Shown here: one piece after another, positions 39,882 through 52,700 of the stretch
Layout: each line of letters begins with the position of its first letter
How positions within the stretch are numbered: the stretch's first letter is position 1
Source of the DNA: Thermaceae bacterium
Lineage (GTDB): Bacteria > Deinococcota > Deinococci > Deinococcales > Marinithermaceae
DNA: 64,000 nt
NCBI GenBank assembly: GCA_027067955.1
Contig: JAMOUW010000045.1
Coordinates: 62,001-126,000, forward strand
Direction of reading: 5' to 3'
The notes under the pieces: generated by a model
Told to the model about the DNA's origin: nothing
Database searches by the model: none
The model's input: only the letters and a program-made list of their open reading frames with translations
Program-made: the position numbers and the translations under genes

Positions 39882-40708
39882 GGAATCCAAACCTCCATAT
39901 TGTCAATTAATCGTACCGCAGGAAAGCGACCGGCGACAATGCCCCTCGCTCCGGGTACCCATTCCTGTAAAGGCTCGAGCGTCTCGGGATGCACCACCGC
40001 AAGATACTCAGGCTCGAACTCGGGAACTTCGGCCAGCACTTTCTCACCCATTACGCGCGCCTGCTCCGGTGAAGCCCCACCGGCGGCCGCCTCGCGAACC
40101 GCGCGCAAAGCCCGGTACAGAACGTTCGCCCGCGGCCGCAGCTCCGGGGTGAGGTAGACGTTGCGGCTCGAGCGCGCCAGCCCGTCGGGCTCGCGTATTG
40201 TCGGTACCGGCACGATCTCCACGCCTAGGTTCAGGTCCTCCGTGAAGCGCCGCACCACCTGCAGCTGCTGGTAGTCTTTTTCGCCAAAATAGGCCCTGTC
40301 CGGACGAACCAGGCCGAACAGCTTGGTCACCACGGTGGCCACGCCATCGAAGTGGCCGGGGCGACGTTCCCCTTCCCAGCGCTCGGTAAGCGGCCCGGCG
40401 ACCCGTACCGAGGTGGCGTAACCGGGTGGGTACATCCGCTCCGGGTCGGGGTGGAAGATCCAGTCGGCGCCCGCTTCTTCGGCCAGGGCGGCATCGCGCT
40501 CCAGGTCGCGCGGGTAGGTATCGTAGTCCTCGCCGGCGCCGAACTGCAGGGGGTTCACAAAAATGGAAACCACCGTTTCGGCGCTGCCGGCTACGGCGCG
40601 GCGGATCAGCTCGATATGCCCTTCGTGCAGGAAACCCATCGTCGGCACCAGCGCCCGGGGGCGGGGTCCGTCCAGCGGGATTTCTGCAGGATCGCGAACG
40701 ATCTTCAC
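39878..40708 (-). CDS. panC: Pantothenate synthetase
   Basis: The start is GTG 40708 (VKIVRDPAEIP), 7 nt after TATACT, giving 276 aa. Motifs: LVPTMGFLHEGHIELIRRA (HIGH-type), VSIFVNPLQFGAGEDYDTYPRDLERD, RPGHFDGVATVVTKLFGLVRPDRAYFGEKDYQQLQVVRR, SSRNVYLTPE. The enzyme condenses pantoate and beta-alanine with ATP in coenzyme A synthesis. It lies upstream of pilT and overlaps it by 4 nt. Confidence 0.95.
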   Translation of the reverse strand: MKIVRDPAEIPLDGPRPRALVPTMGFLHEGHIELIRRAVAGSAETVVSIFVNPLQFGAGEDYDTYPRDLERDAALAEEAGADWIFHPDPERMYPPGYATSVRVAGPLTERWEGERRPGHFDGVATVVTKLFGLVRPDRAYFGEKDYQQLQVVRRFTEDLNLGVEIVPVPTIREPDGLARSSRNVYLTPELRPRANVLYRALRAVREAAAGGASPEQARVMGEKVLAEVPEFEPEYLAVVHPETLEPLQEWVPGARGIVAGRFPAVRLIDNMEVWIP

Positions 40709-40715
40709 GAAAGTC

Positions 40716-40721
40716 AGTATA
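40716..40721 (-). promoter_or_regulatory. -10 box for leaderless panC-pilT
   Basis: Minus-strand TATACT lies 7 nt before the GTG start of panC. No Shine-Dalgarno is present. Confidence 0.5.
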
Positions 40722-40902
40722 TTCTCAAAGCCACGCAGCAGTATTAGCACTGGATGATACGCGTCCCCGGGAAATTTTTGGATACACAGACACACACCCG
40801 CGCAGTATTCAGGACAGAAAAGGAAAAACCCGCCGCAACAACACGCTTCGGCAACAAACGCCCTCCATCCGGTGATGCGTCGCCGGGGCTGCTCTTATAG
40901 AT

Positions 40903-43989
<3,087 letters not shown>

Positions 43990-44036
43990 CCTGTAGCCCG
44001 TGGCTTGTGGCCTGTAGGTGGCGCTCCCTCTACAAG
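43990..44036. repeat. Dispersed intergenic repeat, copy 1
   Basis: A 19-bp string CCCGTGGCTTGTGGCCTGT (43997-44015) recurs exactly at 56397-56415. Flanking words such as CTGTAGC and CTACAAGCTAC form imperfect inverted repeats. Confidence 0.75.
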
Positions 44037-44339
44037 CTACGAACCGAGCTTCTCCTCCACCGCCCGCACCTTGGCCGCCAGCCGGCCCAAGGGGCCGGTG
44101 CGGACGTCGAACTTGGCGGCGGCGTAAATGCGATTGCAGTCTTCCGCTAACGCCGCGTAGGCCTGGTTCAAAAGCTCGGTCGCCGCGGCCATCGTTTCGG
44201 TTTCGACTATCGTGCCCATCGCCGTTAGCTGGTAGGGGTGGCCGCTTTCTTTGACAAGGCGAATCACCCGGGCCACGTAGGCGCTCACGCTCTCGCCCTT
44301 GTCGGTGGGGAATATGGCGAACTCCATTAGAACCGACAC
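44037..44339 (-). CDS. MTH1187/YkoF family thiamine-binding protein
   Basis: The protein has 100 aa from GTG 44339, preceded by AGGAGGCC. Pattern: MEFAIFPTDKGESVSAYVARVIRLVKESGHPYQLTAMGTIVETETMAAA, typical of the small MTH1187 (DUF77) ferredoxin-like fold. Members bind thiamine or a derivative and sometimes act in uptake systems. It lies 9 nt downstream of a small winged-helix-like gene. The main thiamine operon of this genome is 9 kb away, so a second thiamine-linked locus is plausible. Confidence 0.85.
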   Translation of the reverse strand: MSVLMEFAIFPTDKGESVSAYVARVIRLVKESGHPYQLTAMGTIVETETMAAATELLNQAYAALAEDCNRIYAAAKFDVRTGPLGRLAAKVRAVEEKLGS

Positions 44340-44348
44340 ACCGGCCTC

Positions 44349-44579
44349 CTAGTCTTCGAAGAGTGCGTCGAAGGCGCTTTTGGCCCCCTTGGGGGTGGCG
44401 CGGCGGTAGAGCTCGCCCTTTTGCTCGAGCTTGCCCTCGGCCAGCAGGGCCGCGAGCGCCCTTTGCAGCTCCAGCCGCGAAAGCTCCTCGCCCGACTCGT
44501 CGAGCCAGCGGATTATCTCGCGCTCCCCCGCCCAGCCCAGCTTTTCGACCGCGGTTAGCACCCAGCCCTTGGCGTCCAT
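44349..44579 (-). CDS. Small winged-helix-like protein, unknown
   Basis: The protein has 76 aa and starts MDAKGWVLTAVEKLGWAG. The helix-helix-strand pattern (EREIIRWLDESGEELSRLELQRALAALLAEGKLEQKGELYRRA) looks like a winged helix. TAGAAT is 6 nt before the ATG with no Shine-Dalgarno, so the transcript is probably leaderless and covers the thiamine-binding gene downstream. Regulation of that gene is a guess. Confidence 0.6.
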   Translation of the reverse strand: MDAKGWVLTAVEKLGWAGEREIIRWLDESGEELSRLELQRALAALLAEGKLEQKGELYRRATPKGAKSAFDALFED

Positions 44580-44585
44580 ACTTTT

Positions 44586-44591
44586 ATTCTA
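44586..44591 (-). promoter_or_regulatory. -10 box for leaderless winged-helix gene
   Basis: Minus-strand TAGAAT lies 6 nt before ATG 44579. Confidence 0.5.
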
Positions 44592-44641
44592 GGCGTAGTG
44601 CTCGACCCGCGATCGCGGTCACCGGAAACGCTCAGCAAACT

Positions 44642-44669
44642 ATGCCACTTGGCATGATAGACTTGGCAT
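44642..44669 (+). promoter_or_regulatory. Operator/promoter of Xre-RES toxin-antitoxin operon
   Basis: A perfect inverted repeat ATGCCA-CT-TGGCAT (44642-44655) is followed by a further half-site TTGGCAT (44663-44669), overlapping the start of the antitoxin gene. This is typical of autoregulation by the antitoxin. Confidence 0.65.
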
Positions 44670-45047
44670 ATGACAATATCGATGAGCGAGCGGGCCATCA
44701 ACGCGGTTAAGCAGGGCCTCCCCTACGCGGAGTTCGAAGACCTTAGGGGGCGGCTCGGGGTCTCGGCGACTGCGCTGGCCGCGGCGATAAGCATTAGCGA
44801 GCGCACCCTGGCGCGGCGCAAGAAAGAGGGCCGCTTCAAGCCCGACGAGTCGGACCGCCTGCACCGCATCGTCCGCCTCTACCGGCGCGCCGTGGAGGTG
44901 CTCGGCGAAGACGCGGCGGCGGAGTGGCTGACCACGCCCAAGCGCTTTTTGGGCGGTAAGACGCCGCTCGAGTTCGCCGATACCGAGATCGGGGCCTACG
45001 AGATCGACCAGGCCCTGGGCCGGCTGGAGCACGGGGTCTTCGCTTGA
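44670..45047 (+). CDS. Xre/MbcA/ParS-type antitoxin
   Basis: The protein has 125 aa (ATG 44670; ATG 44682 is an alternative). The N-terminal helical part (GVSATALAAAISISERTLARRKKEGRF) is the Xre-like DNA-binding domain. The C-terminal part (LHRIVRLYRRAVEVLGEDAAAEWLTTPKRFLGGKTPLEFADTEIGAYEI) is the conserved antitoxin domain (DUF2384 type). It neutralises the RES toxin encoded 4 nt downstream (TTGA overlap) and probably represses the operon through the palindrome upstream. Confidence 0.93.
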   Translation: MTISMSERAINAVKQGLPYAEFEDLRGRLGVSATALAAAISISERTLARRKKEGRFKPDESDRLHRIVRLYRRAVEVLGEDAAAEWLTTPKRFLGGKTPLEFADTEIGAYEIDQALGRLEHGVFA

Positions 45048-45490
45048 GGCTGCGCGCCTGGAGGTTGGTTCACGCCCGCTGGGCCAGTAGCGCCCTCTCG
45101 GGCGAGGGAGCCAGCCGCTACCCCGGCCGCTGGAACCGCGCCGGCGAGCCGGTGGTCTACCTGGCCAGCTCGCTGGCACTGGCGGTTTTGGAAACCCGGG
45201 TGCACCTGGAAGCGACCCACATCCAGCAACCTTACGTGGCGCTCGAGTACGAGCTGCCCGGCAAAATCGAGCGCGCTGGTGAGCTGCCGCAAGACTGGCG
45301 CGAAGACGTCGAATATACCCGCAGCCTCGGCAGCCGCTGGTTGCAAAGCGGCACTTCGGCCGTCCTCCAGGTTCCCAGCGCGGTCGTGCCGGTCGAGCCC
45401 ATCTACCTGCTCAACCCGCGTCATGCTGAGGCGGAGAATGTCAGGTTGCTACGTCAACTGAAGTTCACCTGGGACGAACGGCTGTTTTGA
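45044..45490 (+). CDS. RES-domain toxin (NAD-degrading family)
   Basis: The protein has 148 aa from TTG 45044, overlapping the antitoxin stop. RES-family features: AWRLVHARWASSALSGEGASRYPGRWNRAGEPVVYLASSLALAVLETRVHL, with the Arg, Glu and Ser positions of the active-site pocket. Characterised RES toxins deplete NAD+. The domain is complete in length. It is encoded with its Xre antitoxin as a type II system. Confidence 0.93.
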   Translation: MRLRAWRLVHARWASSALSGEGASRYPGRWNRAGEPVVYLASSLALAVLETRVHLEATHIQQPYVALEYELPGKIERAGELPQDWREDVEYTRSLGSRWLQSGTSAVLQVPSAVVPVEPIYLLNPRHAEAENVRLLRQLKFTWDERLF

Positions 45491-45492
45491 GA

Positions 45493-45521
45493 GCGCGGCG
45501 GCGGACGTTTCGCCGCCGCGC
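45493..45521. terminator. GC-rich hairpin between RES gene and ABC exporter gene
   Basis: An 11-bp stem GCGCGGCGGCG/CGCCGCCGCGC with a 7-nt loop lies between convergent genes. There is no T tract, so terminator function is only likely. Confidence 0.5.
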
Positions 45522-45531
45522 CTGACGGGGT

Positions 45532-47265
45532 TCAGTTGTAGCGCTCGCTTTGCAGCCGCCACAGCTCGGCGTACTCGCCGCCCCTGGCCAAAAGCTCGTC
45601 GTGGCCGCCCGACTCGACCAGCCGGCCCGACTTGAAGACGAAAATGCGCCCCGCGCCGCGCACCGAGGCCAGGCGGTGGCTCACCAAGAGCGCCGTGCGC
45701 CCCCGGGCCAGCTCGGCAAATCGGCCGAAGAGCGCCGCCTCGCTGCGCGGGTCGAGGGCGGCGGTGGGCTCGTCGAAGACGAGCAGGTCGGCCTTGCGGT
45801 AGAAGGCCCGCGCCAGCGCCACCTTCTGCCACTCGCCGCCCGAAAGCTCGGTGCCGCCAAAGGCCTTGCCGAGCAGGGTGGCCGGGCCCGCCGGCAGCTT
45901 GCGCGCCAGCTCCGCCGCGCCCGCCTGCGTCAGCGCCGGTTCGATGGGCGCTTGCGAATCAAGGTCGGCGATGCGGACGTTTTCCTCGAGGCTGAGCGCG
46001 TAGCGCCCGAAGCTCTGGAAAACGACCGAGACCCGCCGCCGCCAGGCGGCGAGGTCGAGCTCGCGCAGGTCCACCCCGTCCACCAGAATCCGCCCCTCGC
46101 TGGGGTCGTAGTAGCGCAGAAGCAGCTTGACCAGCGTGGTCTTGCCGGCGCCGTTCTCGCCCACCAGCGCCGACAGAACGCCGGGCTCGAGCCTGAGCGA
46201 GACGCGCTCGAGCGCCGCCCGCCCGTCGGGATAGCTAAAGGAAACGTCTTCGAAGACCATCTCGGGCGGTCCGGGCTCCAGACGAAGCCGGCCGCCGGCG
46301 ATGCGCGGTTTGGTTTTCAGAAAGGCCCGCAGCTCGTCCATGTAATAAAGCGAGCGCTCGAGCATTCCCAGCGCGTCTACCAGCAGCACCAGCTCGGCCT
46401 GCAGCCGCTGCAGCGCCGCAGTCACCTCGACCACGCCGCCGACGCCCACGCCGCCCTTCAGCACGCTCCAGAACGTCCACCCCAGCCCCAGGGCACTAGG
46501 TAGAAAGTAAACGCCGGACACCGCCACTTCGCGCCGCCGCACAGCCCGGCCGCGCGCGTGCAATACGCGAAAGTTGCGCTCATAAAAGCGCGTCCAGAAG
46601 CCACCGCTGGCGAACAGCCGCGTTTCCGCCGCCAGCTCGGGGCTAAGCGCCACCCCGGTGGCGTAGTCCATGCGCCGCGCCTCGGGGCTGGTGCCGACGA
46701 CCGTCTCCCAGACGAGCCGCTGCAAGCGCACCCCGGCGAGGGCGTAGGGCAGCGTCGAGAGCAGCAGCGCCGGCGGGTAGACCCAGCCCCAGCGGGCCAC
46801 CAACGCCAGCAGCGGCAGCGCCGTCAAGCCCGCGAGCAGCACCTGGCCCAGGAAGATGGAAAGGTTCATCGGCGCGTAGCTGGCCTCGCGCCGCAGCCGC
46901 TCGACCCGCTCGTAAAACTCGGCGTTTTCGAAGGGCTCGAGCCCCTCGAAGGCGTTCATTTTCTCCATCAGCGCCAGGTTGACCCGGGCGGTGAGTTGCT
47001 CGTTGAGGTTGCCCTCCACCATGCCCGCAAGCGGGCCCAAAAGCCGCTCGGCGAGCAGCGCCCCCAGCCAGACGCCGCCCCAACGGGCGAGCGCCGCGCC
47101 GTCGCCAGCCGCGGCGGCCGCGGCCAGCTGCCCCACCGCCAGCACCACCGCCGCGGGCACCAACGCCCGTAGAAAAAGCAAACCCCAAAACCCCAGCGCC
47201 AGCGCCGGAGCAGCGCGCAGGATGAAACCCAGCGCAAAAACTATGCTTTGCAAACGAGAAAGCAT
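45532..47265 (-). CDS. ABC exporter half-transporter (permease-ATPase fusion)
   Basis: The protein has 577 aa. About residues 1-310 form the membrane domain with roughly six helices (first: VFALGFILRAAPALALGFWGLLFL). The ATPase part shows Walker A LVGENGAGKTTL, Q-loop VVFQSFGRYALSLEENV, signature LSGGEWQKVALARAF, Walker B LLVFDEPTAALDPRSE and switch LLVSHRLASV. Substrate is unknown; the family includes lipid, peptide and drug exporters. The first cytoplasmic loop is atypical and no partner ABC gene is adjacent. AAAAGGAGGCGTT precedes the ATG. Confidence 0.92.
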   Translation of the reverse strand: MLSRLQSIVFALGFILRAAPALALGFWGLLFLRALVPAAVVLAVGQLAAAAAAGDGAALARWGGVWLGALLAERLLGPLAGMVEGNLNEQLTARVNLALMEKMNAFEGLEPFENAEFYERVERLRREASYAPMNLSIFLGQVLLAGLTALPLLALVARWGWVYPPALLLSTLPYALAGVRLQRLVWETVVGTSPEARRMDYATGVALSPELAAETRLFASGGFWTRFYERNFRVLHARGRAVRRREVAVSGVYFLPSALGLGWTFWSVLKGGVGVGGVVEVTAALQRLQAELVLLVDALGMLERSLYYMDELRAFLKTKPRIAGGRLRLEPGPPEMVFEDVSFSYPDGRAALERVSLRLEPGVLSALVGENGAGKTTLVKLLLRYYDPSEGRILVDGVDLRELDLAAWRRRVSVVFQSFGRYALSLEENVRIADLDSQAPIEPALTQAGAAELARKLPAGPATLLGKAFGGTELSGGEWQKVALARAFYRKADLLVFDEPTAALDPRSEAALFGRFAELARGRTALLVSHRLASVRGAGRIFVFKSGRLVESGGHDELLARGGEYAELWRLQSERYN

Positions 47266-47697
47266 AACGCCTCCTTTTCGTGTCCGTGAACGAATAGTCC
47301 GAACCTCACGCCCGCCGGGGGGCGCGCCGATGAAAAAGGAGGCGCTTAAAGCATCATCTTGTTCGTATTCTAGGAAGCCTGGCCCGCCGCGTCAATGAAA
47401 GGAAGATAAGGAAACCATGGACTCTTGATCCATCTCATGGCGGATATATTTCAAACCGGCGCTTGGACCCACCTCAAGGCAAACGGCACGATGAGTTGAA
47501 CCTCGACCTGTTGGCATTCTGGGTTATTTATAGTTAGGCTGTGAACAATTATATAGTGCCAGCCTGCTTTTTCGTGGCCACTAGTGACGGGCTTTGCCAG
47601 CTTAGCTACACTAGATCATATAAAACTGCAACTCCCCTGACCGCATGTTCATATTGGGTTGCATCATAGCTCACATAAGGGAATGATAGGAGGGGCA
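47266..47697. other. Intergenic region at left edge of the restriction island
   Basis: This is about 430 bp without a gene. GC drops sharply near 47400, marking the left boundary of the island. Candidate promoter words for the methylase gene (TATAAA near 47620, TTGCAT near 47660) are visible but not convincing. Confidence 0.6.
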
Positions 47698-49710
47698 ATG
47701 GCGAAAAAGGACAAACCTGCATCCGAATGGGGGCCCGACAACCCACACCCGCTCTCACGCGTCAAGACAGAGCTTATCTGGGAAGGCAAATACGATGAAT
47801 ACGGCAACCGCCGACCCATCAAACTGCCAACCTCACCACTGCCCTTGCAACGTGTCGAAACGATTGACGAACCGCGTGACCGAGAGAAAGCCAGCCAACC
47901 CGGCCTTTTTGACGAAGACTCATTCCACAAAAAAGCTCACCGCGACAATTGGCGAAACAGACTTATTTGGGGCGACAACAAGCTCGTAATGCATGCACTC
48001 CGGAAGGAGTTCCGTGGCCAGGTTGACCTGATCTATATTGACCCGCCCTTTGACGTAGGCGCAGATTTCACAATGCAAGTTCAGTTGGGCGACGGAAGGG
48101 AGGAAGTAGAAAAAGAGCAATCCATTTTAGAGGCCGTAGCCTATCGGGACACTTGGGGGAAGGGGACCGATTCTTATTTGCATATGATGTATGAACGTTT
48201 AATTTTAATGCGTGAATTGCTTAGTGAAAAGGGAGCTATTTACGTACACTGTGATTGGCGAATAAGTTCTTTGCTTCGCAATTTATTGGATGATATTTTT
48301 GGTTATGAACATTTTCTTAACCATATTGTTTGGGTATACGGATCTAGTGCTCGGGGAGCCAAAGCAGTCGCTAGACAATTTGCACGCAATCATGATGATA
48401 TTTTTTATTATCGAAAGTCTAACGCGCATCAGTTCAACGGCGATGTAATACTACGACTCTATACCCCCCAGGAAGCCAGAAAGGCAGGGTTTCGCCAAGA
48501 TGAAAAAGGTCGATGGTTTAAAACTGCTCCTAAGGGTGATTATACTGACAAGAGTATTGCACAGCTTCGTAAAGAAGGAAGAATATATGTAACTCGAACT
48601 GGAAAAATAAGAATAAAATATTTTTTAGACTATAAAAACGGTATGGTCGTTGAAAAAGTGCCGGTAGGGGATGCATGGCCTGATATTCCTGATGCAATGC
48701 ACTTACCACGACACGAGAAAACAGGCTACGATACCCAAAAACCAGAGGCGCTGTTGGAGCGCATTATTAAAGCGTCTTCAAACGAAGGGGACCTAGTAGC
48801 AGATTTTTTTTCCGGTAGCGGCACCACCTTAGCGGCGGCAGAAAAACTGGGTCGTCGGTGGATTGGTGTTGACTTGGGGCGCTACGCAATTCACACTAGT
48901 CGAAAACGTTTGATTCAAGTACAACGTGAGTTGTACGCAAAGGGCCAGCCCTATCGCTCTTTTGACGTTTACAATTTAGGACGCTATGAACGGCAGTGGT
49001 GGCAGATTGAACGACTAAAAGGCGCGGACGATGAGCACCGTCGAATAGTGCTGGCATTTTATAAGGCGACTCAATTGGAAAATTCCCCGCACCCTCTGCT
49101 CCACGGCAAGAAGGGGCGCGCTTACGTGCATGTAGACCAGATTGACAGCATATTTACCTTTGATGAACTGCGCGCCGTAGCCGAGGCTACGCGTGCAGTA
49201 GGCGGGCGGGAACTGCACTGCTTAGCATGGGAATTCGAGATGGAGCTAAGCCGCAAGAAAGAGGCTATCGAGGCAGAAAACGATTTAATCATCCGCTTGA
49301 AGTACATTCCCCGCGAAATCATGGAACCCAACCGCACGGAAGTGCAATTCTTCGAAGCCGGCGCGCTAGAGGCCCACCCAGTCGTAAAAGGCGGCAAAGT
49401 GGACGTAGAACTGGTACATTTCATGCCCGCTCTGGCCGAAGCGCCGGAAAAGGAGCTGGAAGCGCTGCGTGAACGGGCGGTGAAATCGCCATTCGACTTC
49501 ATCGACTTTTGGGCGGTAGACTTTGACTATTCACCAGAAAAACCCTTCGAGCACCACTGGCAAGACTTCCGCACACGTAAGGATCGTTCGCTCAAAACAC
49601 GCAGCGACTTGGGTTGGCAGTACAACGCTCCAGGTAAACACCAGATTGCCGTCAAAGTAATTGATGTCTTCGGTGTAGATACCACCGTTGTGTTAGACGT
49701 GGAGGTTTAG
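47698..49710 (+). CDS. mod: Type III restriction-modification DNA methyltransferase (Mod)
   Basis: The protein has 670 aa from ATG 47698, preceded by AGGAGGGG. Motif IV DPPF is at residues 115-118, before motif I FSGSGTT at 371-377; this is the beta-class order of N6-adenine/N4-cytosine methylases, as in Type III Mod. An unusual C-terminal ~150 residues (VQFFEAGALEAHPVVKGG and KHQIAVKVIDVFGVDTTVV) may belong to the target-recognition or oligomer contacts. It lies 2 nt before res. GC content is far below that of the flanks, a sign of transfer. Confidence 0.93.
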   Translation: MAKKDKPASEWGPDNPHPLSRVKTELIWEGKYDEYGNRRPIKLPTSPLPLQRVETIDEPRDREKASQPGLFDEDSFHKKAHRDNWRNRLIWGDNKLVMHALRKEFRGQVDLIYIDPPFDVGADFTMQVQLGDGREEVEKEQSILEAVAYRDTWGKGTDSYLHMMYERLILMRELLSEKGAIYVHCDWRISSLLRNLLDDIFGYEHFLNHIVWVYGSSARGAKAVARQFARNHDDIFYYRKSNAHQFNGDVILRLYTPQEARKAGFRQDEKGRWFKTAPKGDYTDKSIAQLRKEGRIYVTRTGKIRIKYFLDYKNGMVVEKVPVGDAWPDIPDAMHLPRHEKTGYDTQKPEALLERIIKASSNEGDLVADFFSGSGTTLAAAEKLGRRWIGVDLGRYAIHTSRKRLIQVQRELYAKGQPYRSFDVYNLGRYERQWWQIERLKGADDEHRRIVLAFYKATQLENSPHPLLHGKKGRAYVHVDQIDSIFTFDELRAVAEATRAVGGRELHCLAWEFEMELSRKKEAIEAENDLIIRLKYIPREIMEPNRTEVQFFEAGALEAHPVVKGGKVDVELVHFMPALAEAPEKELEALRERAVKSPFDFIDFWAVDFDYSPEKPFEHHWQDFRTRKDRSLKTRSDLGWQYNAPGKHQIAVKVIDVFGVDTTVVLDVEV

Positions 49711-49712
49711 CC

Positions 49713-52700
49713 ATGCCTTTTGAGGTCACCGAAAGAAACGCTTCGGCCTTGGAACCGCTCTTCAGGCCATGGGAAGAGCCTGCGCTGCACCGTCTGCCCA
49801 ACCCGGAACGCGGCAAGCCAGCCATTGTTGCCCCCGGGCGGCGTCCAAGCAAGGTGCCGCTAGTGCGCAGTATCCGCGCCGAGGTAGACGCATGGCGACG
49901 TGGTGGCTATGCGGGCGTCAGCGAAACTTCACGCACTCTGCTCAACTACTGGTTTCACAGCGAACACCTTGTCGAAGACGATTCCGGCGAGCCGGTTCCT
50001 TTTCACTATCACTGGGCGCAGCGTGAATCTATAGAAACGTTTATTTATCTTTATGAATTGCGTCGCGTGCGTAATGTGGCCGAACTGCTTTTCGAGTTTG
50101 GTGACGACCAACTAGCTGACTTAGCTCTGGGCATCCCTCCAGAGGAAGATCGGTGGGGGAAATACTGCGCTAAAATTGCCACCGGCGCAGGCAAAACCAA
50201 GATTATGACCTTAGCTATTGTCTGGAGTTATTTTCACAGCCTTTATGAACCAGACTCCGACTTGGCGCGGCACTTCGTGGTGATCGCACCCAATCTGACT
50301 GTTTATGAGCGCTTGAAGGACGACTTCGAAAATGCTGCCATCTTCCACAAAGACCCCCTCATCCCCGAGGAATGGCGCGGCGACTTTCAAGTTGAGGTAG
50401 TGCTGCAAGACGAACCAGGTGGAACGGCTACCACCGGCGCCATCTATTTGACGAATATACATCGTCTATACCCAAACCGGGACGACCAGCAGGACGATGG
50501 TGGCGAAGTAATTTCATCCATATTTGGCCCACCAGTTACGCGTGGCCGAGCTCTGGATACTGGCGAGGATTTGCGACAGCGCATCACTGCGCACCCCCGC
50601 CTGATGGTGCTCAACGACGAGGCTCATCACCTACACGATCCCGACCTGGCTTGGAACCGAGCTATTGAAGCCTTACACGACGAAAGCTTGAATCGTGGCA
50701 ACAAAGGACTGAGCTTGCAGCTCGATTTTACAGCTACCCCAAAGCACAATGACGGCACGCTCTTCCGTCATATAGTGGTTGACTTTCCCCTGGGCGAGGC
50801 TGTCGATGCAGGTATTGTCAAAGTTCCCGTATTGGGCGAGTCGGAAGAGCTCGTCGTGCATGGCGACAAAAAGGCACCGGCTCATGAGCGCTACGCCATG
50901 CACCTACAGCTGGGCTATCAGCGCTACGCTAAAACTTATGAAGAATTGGGCAAAGTTCGGAAGCCAATTTTGTTTGTAATGACGGAAGATGCACAGTCGG
51001 CTGACGAAATTGCAGACTATTTGGATAGCGATGCTTTCCCCTTGCTCAAGGGGCGTGTGCTCAACATTCACACTCGTTTGAAGGGTCGTGTTAAAAAAGT
51101 ACAACGCGGCGGACGTGAATTCAAAGAATTTATAGAAAACGAAACGTCGATGAAGCCTGAGGATTTGCGTGCCTTGCGTGAAATGTCCCGCGAACTTGAC
51201 AGCCCCGACAGCAAGTTTCGTTGCGTAGTTTCGGTATTGATGCTGCGTGAAGGCTGGGACGTGCGCAACGTAACGACCATTGTGCCGCTACGGCCTTATT
51301 CGGCTAAGTCGGGGATACTGCCGGAGCAAACCTTGGGCAGAGGTTTACGCCGAATGTTTCCGCTGGGTGAAACGCCAGAGATGGTCACTGTTATCGAACA
51401 CCCCGCCTTTCGTAAGCTCTACGAAGACGAGCTGGCGCAGGAAGGGCTGGACATTGCCGTTTTACCCGTTCGCGAAGCTTTCAAACAGACGGTTACTATT
51501 TATGTAGATGATAAAAATAAGCCGGTTGAAGACTTAGACATAGAAATTCCCCTCATCTCTGAAGCCATAGAAACCACCAATGAATTGCAGGAACTTACCT
51601 TTGACGAAGTAAAGGATTATTTTAAGGCCAAGTACGACCCCTTGCCTATCGGCAATAAGAAAGAAGGACCAATCGAATACCAAGAGCGCCACATGTTCAC
51701 CAGTGAGGTTGTGGCGACGATGAAGTTGGACGCCGGGCTATTGAACAATGCTTGGTCGGCACCTGCATATTTCGCCAAGATGCTAGGGCAGGCCTGCCAC
51801 ATCAGCAACTCGCATCAGGTTCTAGCGCCCCTAATAGAGAGATTCATTGCTGAAGTTCTGTTTGAGCGCCCCGTAGACTTGTTCAGCGGCGAGGTAGACC
51901 ATAGAATGCGTGACCTAGACGTTTCAGAGCATATCCGTGCCACGTTCACGCCACTAATTCTCTCGAAAACGGTCTATACACAAAAGCGCGAGCGCATAAG
52001 TCGCGGGCGTAAAATCTCAGCCTGGAAACCCTACCAAGCAACCAGCAATGACAAGCGTCCGGCACTACCGGCTGAACGCACTATGTTTAATCTTGTTCCC
52101 TGCGATAACGATTTTGAGCAAGTTTTCACTGACTTCTTAGACATAGCACAGGACGTGGCTGCCTTTGCTAAAAACGCCGGGCCACAGAAATTGACTATTG
52201 ACTATCTCAAGGCTGACGGTCATCGAGGTTTATACGTGCCGGATTTTATTGTGCGCACAAAAAGCGGCGATCATTATTTAGTCGAACTTAAGGGGCGGCA
52301 AGACGAATCTGTGCCGCTAAAAGCCGCTGCTGGCGTTGAATGGTGTAAGGCGGCGTCAACCAAGAAAATCAAATGGCATTATCTTTTTGTTCCATATCAC
52401 CTCTTCCAGCAAAGCGCGGTTGCGAACATCGACGAACTGGCGCGCGCATGCGAACCATCACTTAAGGTGCTTCTCCAGGAAGTTAAAACAAAGCAGCCAA
52501 CGCTGCCTTTCGAAGAAGCCACTGCCCACAGTCACGCAGAAGAAGTATTCCGTAAAACATTGCGAGACGCCGGAGTCGATCAGCCACCTGCCGAAATCGA
52601 GGACGTAATGCGCCAGGCCGTACTCCTTTTAGACTACGCCGTTCGCTCTCGTTTGCCCAATTATGCACACGCCTTCCAGCCTTTGCTCCGCCCCCTGGAC

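Noticed and set aside
40709-40902. Short ORFs between panC and the M28 peptidase gene
   Set aside because: No coding pattern; only shadow frames and low-complexity stretches.
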